Shown here: positions 58,415 to 64,000 of the stretch, piece after piece
Position numbering within the stretch: the stretch's first letter is position 1
Layout of the letters: every line of letters starts with the position of its first letter
Assembly (NCBI GenBank): GCA_947179395.2
Contig: OX359289.1
Coordinates: 82,325,729 to 82,389,728, forward strand
Direction of reading: 5' to 3'
DNA length: 64,000 nt
Origin: Pulicaria dysenterica
Lineage: Eukaryota; Streptophyta; Magnoliopsida; Asterales; Asteraceae
Notes under the pieces: generated by a model
The model's input: the letters and a program-made list of their open reading frames with translations, nothing else
Told to the model about the DNA's origin: nothing
Databases searched by the model: none
Translations under genes and position numbers: made by a program

Positions 58415-58703
58415 CTTTCTTTTGCAGGAGTTGTATCAGTGGCAGCAGTGACTTCAACAACTGAGGATGGAACATAAGGACCTTCAGTAACAGTTTTGCA
58501 TCACATCATCAAGGCTGGACATGTAGAGAAAAACTCTACTCTTCTAGAGGGAAAAGTTTTCCCCATCAAACATTGGACACCTTGTGAGTAAGCCATTGTT
58601 GGAAGAACTGTTAGAACTAGCAACATGAGTGGCCATTTTGAAGTGTGGGGTAGAAGCAGTTGAAGAGTAAGCAAAACGGATCTTAGATATGAATTATCTA
58701 GCC
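58415..58703 (-). pseudogene. gag: Element D-type gag N-terminus (unit 1)
   Basis: ATG at 58634-58636 in a leader-PBS context; about 70 codons beginning MATHVASSNSS with NNG and MFDGENFSL, then a TAG where copia gags have Trp. It stops at the F LTR boundary (58414), so the gag is cut off by the F LTR. Confidence 0.6.
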
Positions 58704-58718
58704 TGCTCTGATACCAGT
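58704..58718 (-). other. Element D-type primer binding site (unit 1)
   Basis: Minus strand ACTGGTATCAGAGCA directly after the LTR end at 58719. Unit 2 has a G-to-A change (ACTAGTATCAGAG). Confidence 0.8.
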
Positions 58719-59643
58719 TGTTGGTCCCGAGTGGATACTACAACAACAAATGTTTGTAGAAGGGGGTTGAATACAAACTTTAGCTATTTAAAAATTAAGA
58801 GACACACGGTTTACTTTTATATAATTCTTATTGATGTGAATCAAGAATTACATGAACTAGATGCGGAAAATCTAAGTTCAATAAAAGGTGGCAACTAAAT
58901 TTGTCTAACACATAGACTAAGCTAATCTTAAACAACTGATGTCTAAGATGTTTAACACATGAACAAGTTTGTAACACTGAAAGTATAATGCTAACTCTTC
59001 TAATTCTCAACAGATGAGATTTCAGTGTTCAACTCTATCTATTCGCATACTTAGCATGTTCCCATGCAAGAGTATATATAAGCACTATGGTATCCGGGTT
59101 GATGGAGTGGAGAAGGAGACAAATGTACTTGGTTTAATAATATTATAATAGATAAAGTTAGTAGGTGAAAGGTAAGTTAACTTTATACACAAAGTGCGAA
59201 AATTGAACATACTTTTCAGTAAGGTTTTTACCCACTATCTATTAATATATTATTAAATTACTACGTTTATGTCTTGGGAGAGTAAACTTCTCTTTCCATG
59301 CTTGTACTTTTATCAACACCATGCTTTCTGAAGATTTGACTTTACCAAATATAGAGTTGCCAGCCATACTTAGTTATTTGAAGCATATATTCGAGATCTT
59401 CTCTTCTAAAGTATCTTTCACCTTTTCCAGGGGATCAAGATCTATCCTTTTTGTTTCTTTGCAGATTCAAAACGTGCTAAGTACTTTTACAAAAAAAGAT
59501 CTAAGGCATAAAAGAACAACACTTGTTCTGCCTTTGACTTAAGAAAGAATTATATAGAAAAACTATTAGTTGATATACAATGTAAAGACTCAGCTAACAG
59601 ACACTGAACTGCAAACATAATTTTGCTCAGCTAAGGACAAATG
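58719..59643 (-). repeat. Element D-type LTR fragment (unit 1)
   Basis: About 925 bp matching D's LTR from its end (23238) to 32321 without C. The first ~544 bp of the LTR, with the TCAGCTGA cluster, are missing. The C target site is empty here. Confidence 0.8.
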
Positions 59644-60410
59644 GGTTGACCGTAGATCAACCGTGTATCGACCGTGAGCCTTCTGGATTTGTTCTTTTGC
59701 CTTTTCTTTCACAATTTTGAATGGTTTTAATGATATGTTGCTTGTTTCAATTGATAACTCATGACCTCCTTCATCACTTGATAACTTTTGAATTCTAACA
59801 TTTTTTCTTTGAAGTTTACACAAGTAGAGCAACCTTGTGACATAATGTTAGATTTTCTTAACTCATTTATTTTCTTGACCAAGATTTCATTAAGATCTTT
59901 GAGTTTAAAATTATCATTCTCAACATTTTTCAAATCATTGATCTTGGTAATGAGTTTTGAATTAATATCAAGTAACATATCATATTTATCTTTTAGCTCA
60001 TCATAAAGATTATGTAAGTAATCTTTACTACTATAATCATTTATGAAAGATACCTTATTTTCTTTAAAAGCCATGAAGCAAGCAAGTTCTCTTGATCTCT
60101 CTTTTTCTTCATTTCTTCTTGCCTCAAGCTCTTCAAATTTACCTATATCTTTCCATAATCTCTTGGCACAAGTGTAAGAACACATATATTCATATTTACT
60201 CCCCTTAAGAGATTTTTGAATAAATATCAATGCTTGTTCATTTTGTGACATATCTTTATCAAGATCATTTTCAATAAAGTCACCCATGTCATACTCTATT
60301 GATCTTAAGAATGTCAACATTTAGGCTTTCCAACCCAAAAATGTATAATCAATAAACATAGGTAAAGTAGCCATATAAACCCCCAAACTTAGGTTATCAT
60401 TTAAGTCCAT
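59644..60410 (-). pseudogene. gag: Family F gag fragment (copy 2)
   Basis: ATG at 60408-60410; same truncated gag as at 41792-42560, with a TAG near 60321 before MLTFLRSIEYDMGDF. Coiled-coil region intact, then a frameshift near 59800. At its end are three 11-bp-spaced TCGACCGTG-type repeats. Confidence 0.7.
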
Positions 60411-60510
60411 GGATCTAACTCAAGATTTTTGTATAAAATTGTTATCTCAAAACATTTATAAAGCAAGTTCTATCTCAAAAACAATTTTAACAAAAAATTT
60501 TAGAGAAACT

Positions 60511-60525
60511 TGCTCTGATACCAAT
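60511..60525 (-). other. Family F primer binding site (unit 1)
   Basis: Minus ATTGGTATCAGAGCA directly after the LTR end at 60526. Confidence 0.85.
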
Positions 60526-62034
60526 TGTTAGTACCTAGAGAGGGGTGAATAGGTTCTTTAACTTAGTTTACCAATTTTTACACTTATAAAATTTGTAAGT
60601 TGTGTTAAAAATATTTTTATTGAAGTTTATAACGCAACAAATATATATACTTGATATAAAGAGAGTAAGGGTAGAGAGATATCACCAATTAGTAGACAAG
60701 AGATTTATAGTGGTTCATGCAAGTGTTAACAAACTTGCACTACATCCACTCCTTGGCCTCATCCACCAAGAGTTTGCTCCACTAGCTTCTCTCTTTGAAG
60801 GTAGAGATAAACCTTTTACACTTCTCTTTTTCACTTGCAAGAATTAACACTTCAAACTTGCAAGTAAGGTAAAGATAACCTTGCTTCACTCTAATTCTAT
60901 AGGCTAGAGTTGATCCTTACTTCTCTCTAGTTCTAAAGGCTAGAGATGATCCTTACTTCACTCTAATTTGAAAGGCTAGAGTTGATCCTTACACTATTAC
61001 AAAATATATAGAAAGATGATGTAGTGTTTAAGCTTTGAAAGCTTTGCTCTTGCTTGATTCTTGATCTTGAGTGATAGATGAATTATCAAAGAATATGAGC
61101 TCACAAGATAAGAATATATGTTCTGTGTTTTAGATGTATAAGAGGTTGTTGAAACACAAGACTTGAGTTGGTTTAAATAAGGAAAAAGGTGCAAGTTCAA
61201 AAAGTGTCTAGACTGCCCACGGTCGATCCACGGTCGACCGTGGCATCTTCCGTCAGCATTCTGGAACTTTTTCAGCCTTGCAAATAAAGACGTTGGCCTT
61301 TTACCAAAATCACACACAACCCATTTTTACCATTAAAATGCACTGAAAAGGAGTCTTAGAAAAGTTGGGTTGGTGCCATACCACTTATGTTTGAATTTAA
61401 ACACCAAATATGAAGTTTAGAAGCCAAATGCATAAAACATGTTGGAAGTTTGCTTCTTTGGGATATTCCTTTTCCTATAAGTGGTGTTGTGTTATTTCAA
61501 TGGAAGATCATGTTTGGTATTTGCCAAAATAAGAAGTCTTATACTTTTTCAACCAAGCTTGTGATTTATATAAAAAATATTTGAATTTTTTTTATAAAAG
61601 TTTTTATAAAAATTATTTTATAAAAACTTAAACTTCTTTAATTAATTATTCTTGTAAGCTCATATTTTCCGAACTCTTGTTTGTAGTTTTCTTCGCCATC
61701 GGCTGTCGGGTACGAGTTCGGCTGACTTCAAGAGGAACAATGTTTAAGAATAGTGAGCTGTGCAGTGACGGTTGATACACGGTTGACCGTGGGATCGACC
61801 GTGAACAATTTATGTTTTCTTCAAAACTTGTTTTCTTCATATCTTGTTGAGTTAAATTATTTTACTTGTTTGTAGTTCACTTGATCATCAATTTGAGGCT
61901 TGTTAATTTTCTTTAAGAATATAGATATTAACATATGAATAATTTTGATAAGCAATAGTATCACATGTGTATATTTTTGTCATCATCAAAACAATGAGTG
62001 CACTTTTAAATGTATGACCATGTATGCACCAACA
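60526..62034 (-). repeat. Family F LTR, complete (1,509 bp)
   Basis: Minus strand TGTTGGTGCATACATGG...TAGGTACTAACA, followed by a PBS at 60525. It spans the unit 1/unit 2 boundary. Carries CCACGGTCGACCGTGG at 61228-61243 and GGTTGACCGTGGGATCGACC near 61781-61800. Its right side joins D-type gag. Confidence 0.75.
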
Positions 62035-62330
62035 CTTTCTTTTGCAGGTGTTGTATCAGTGGCAGCAGTGACTTCAACAACAGAGGATGGAACATAAGGA
62101 CCTTCAGTAACAGTCTTGAGCATCACATCATAAAGGCTGGACATGTAGAGAAAAACTCTACTCTTCTAGAGGGAAAAGTTTTCCCCATCAAACATTGAAC
62201 ACCTTGTGAGTGAGCCATTGTTGGAAGAACTGTTAGAAGTAGCAACAGGAGTGGCCATTTTGAAGTGTGGGGTAGAAGCAGTTGAAGAGTAAGCAAAACG
62301 GATCTTAGATATGAATTATCTAGCCTGCTC
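62035..62330 (-). pseudogene. gag: Element D-type gag N-terminus (unit 2)
   Basis: ATG at 62256-62258, MATPVATSNSSSNNGSL, with the same Trp-to-TAG change after NFSL as unit 1, so the lesion predates the duplication. Truncated by the F LTR at 62034. Confidence 0.6.
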
Positions 62331-62340
62331 TGATACTAGT

Positions 62341-63265
62341 TGTTGGTCCCGAGTGGATACTACAACAACAAATGTTTGTAGAAAGGGGGTTGAATACAAA
62401 CTTTAGCTATTTAAAAATTAAGAGACACACGGTTTACTTTTATATAATTCTTATTGATGTGAATCAAGAATTACATGAACTAGATGCGGAAAATCTAAGT
62501 TCAATAAAAGGTGGCAACTAAATTTGTCTAACATATAGACTAAGCTAATCTTAAACAACTGATGTCTAAGATGTTTAACACATGAACAAGTTTGTAACAT
62601 TCAAATTAAATGTTAACTCTTCTAATTCTCAACAGATGAGATTTCAGTGTTCAACTCTATCTATTCGCATACTTTGCATGTTCCCATGCAAGAGTATATA
62701 TAAGCACTATGGTATCCGGGTTGATAGAGTGGAGAAGGAGACAAATGTACTTGGTTTAATAATATTATAATAGATAAAGTTAGTAGGTGAAAGGTAAGTT
62801 AACTTTATACACAAAGTGCGAAAATTGAACATACTTTTCAGTAAGGTTTTTACCCACTATCTATTATTATATTATTAAAGTACTACCTTTATGTCTTGGG
62901 AGAGTAAACTTCTCTTTCCATGCTTGTACTTTTATCAACACCATGCTTTCTGAAGATTTGACTTTACCAAGTATAGAGTTGTTAGCCATACTTAGTTGTT
63001 TGAAGCATATATTCCAGATCTTCTCTTCTAAAGTATCTTTCACCTTTTCCACGGGATCAAGATCTATCCTTTTTGTTTCTTTGCAGATTCAAAAATTGCT
63101 AAGTACTTTTACAAAGAAAGATCTAAGGCATAATAGAACAACACATATTCTGCCTTTGACTTAAGGAAGAATTACATAGAAAAACTATTAGTTGATATAC
63201 AATGTAAAGACTCAGCTAACAGACACTGAACTGCAAACATAATTTTGCTCAGCTAAGGACAAATG
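62341..63265 (-). repeat. Element D-type LTR fragment (unit 2)
   Basis: 925 bp, same limits as unit 1, ending at AAGGACAAATG. Confidence 0.8.
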
Positions 63266-63997
63266 GGTCGACCGTGGATCAACCGTGTATCGACCGTGAG
63301 CCTTCTGGATTTGTTCTTTTGCCTTTTCTTTCACAATTTTGAATGGTTTTAATGATATGTTACTTGTTTCAATTGATAACTCATGACCTCCTTCATCACT
63401 TGATAACTTTTGAATTCTAACATTCTTTTCTTTGAAGTTTACACAAGTAGAGCAACCTTGTGACATAATGTTAGATTTTCTTAACTCATTTATTTTCTTG
63501 ACCAAGATTTCATTAAGATCTTTGAGTTTAAAATTATCATTCTCAACATTTTTCAAATCATTGATCTTGGTAATGAGTTTTGAATTAATATCAAGTAACA
63601 TATCATATTTATCTTTTAGCTCATCATAAAGATTATGTAAGTAATCTTTACTACTAGAATCATTTATGAAAGATACCTTATTTTCTTTAAAAGCCATGAA
63701 GCAAGCAAGTTATCTTGATCTCTCTTTTTCTTCATTTCTTCTTGCCTCAAGCTCTTCAAATTTACCTATATCTTTCCATAATCTCTTGGCACAAGTGTAA
63801 GAACACATATATTCATATTTACTCCTCTTAAGAGATTTTTGAATAAATATCAATGCTTGTTCATTTTGTGACATATCTTTATCAAGATCATTTTCAATAA
63901 AGTCACCCATGTCATACTCTATTGATCTTAAGAATGTCAACATGTAGGCTTTCCAACCCAAAAATGTATAATCAATAAACATAGGTAAAGTAGCCAT
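63266..63997 (-). pseudogene. gag: Family F gag fragment (copy 3, incomplete)
   Basis: Reads from MATLPMF at 63997 (the true start is outside the window) to the D LTR junction, with one TAA near 63709 in SR*LACFM. The coiled-coil part 63697-63212 is open for 161 codons and runs into the D LTR segment. Confidence 0.7.
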
Positions 63998-64000
63998 ATA

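Larger units (their letters stand above)
57153..60722 (-). repeat. Tandem chimeric unit 1
   Basis: From GTGTTAACAAACTTGC to the next occurrence of the same sequence at 60723. Minus-strand order: F LTR 3' part is missing at the left edge; gag D start and D-type LTR fragment lie between 58415 and 59643; F gag lies at 59644-60410; F LTR end follows. Unit 2 (60723 on) repeats all of this with about 97% apparent identity and a ~60-bp extra segment at 61522-61580. Confidence 0.8.
60723..64000 (-). repeat. Tandem chimeric unit 2 (runs off the window)
   Basis: Repeat of unit 1 starting at GTGTTAACAAACTTGC; cut by the window end inside F gag. Confidence 0.8.

Overview
This window is eudicot-type nuclear DNA made almost entirely of nested and rearranged LTR retrotransposons. 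No intact host gene, rRNA or tRNA is visible. The signs are Ty1/copia gag-pol proteins, PBS sequences of the plant initiator-Met type (TGGTATCAGAGC), GGGGGAGAT polypurine tracts, TG...CA LTR ends with 5-bp target duplications, and a hAT-type MITE. Resemblance of the extra 3' ORFs to proteins often annotated in Asteraceae genomes suggests an asterid, possibly a composite. That last step rests on memory and is an inference.

Layout. 1-5040: AT-rich sequence with a decayed coding-like fragment split by a hAT MITE (783 bp, 8-bp TSD), a retroposon-like poly(A) end read on the minus strand, and a degenerate minisatellite. 5041-6924: remnant of an old Ty3/gypsy element with an antisense ORF, resembling the Tat group; its 3' LTR (6925-7018 plus 22761-23217) is split by element A. 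7019-22755: copia element A (+), short LTRs, TSD GAATC, with large gag and pol deletions. 10747-16717: copia element B (+), TSD GTTAT, nested in A's gag in frame; it is the youngest insertion (4 differences over 760-bp LTRs) and also lacks the pol core. 23238-41350: copia element D (-), 5' truncated, whose 3' LTR of about 1.47 kb is split by 23880-32033, an almost complete Angela-like copia element C (+) with only two premature stops. 41351-43117: a chimera joining part of D's LTR, a second gag (family F) and an LTR shared with the next element. 43118-56922: copia element E (-), same family as A, with recognisable gag, integrase, RT, RNase H and a long 3' ORF. 56923-57152: an unrelated LTR-like block. 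57153-64000: a tandem array of a ~3.6-kb chimeric unit with alternating LTR/gag modules of families F and D.

Two themes stand out. First, A, B, D and E all carry an extra ORF between pol and the 3' LTR. It sits in the Sirevirus 'env-like' position, but it shows a shared Trp/Cys-containing block, basic NLS-like stretches and acidic or coiled-coil regions, and no membrane segment. Second, each copia family except C carries its own short palindrome or hairpin motif, clustered in the leader or LTR and usually again in the pol-to-3'ORF spacer (A: GGAATT...AATTCC; B: AACAGTT...AACTGTT; D: TCAGCTGA; E: AATCGCATGCGATT; F: CCACGGTCGACCGTGG). A and E have homologous proteins but unrelated motifs, so the position is conserved while the sequence turns over. 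Palindrome-rich LTRs are known in maize Sireviruses; the two-site, family-specific arrangement here is the observation most worth following up.
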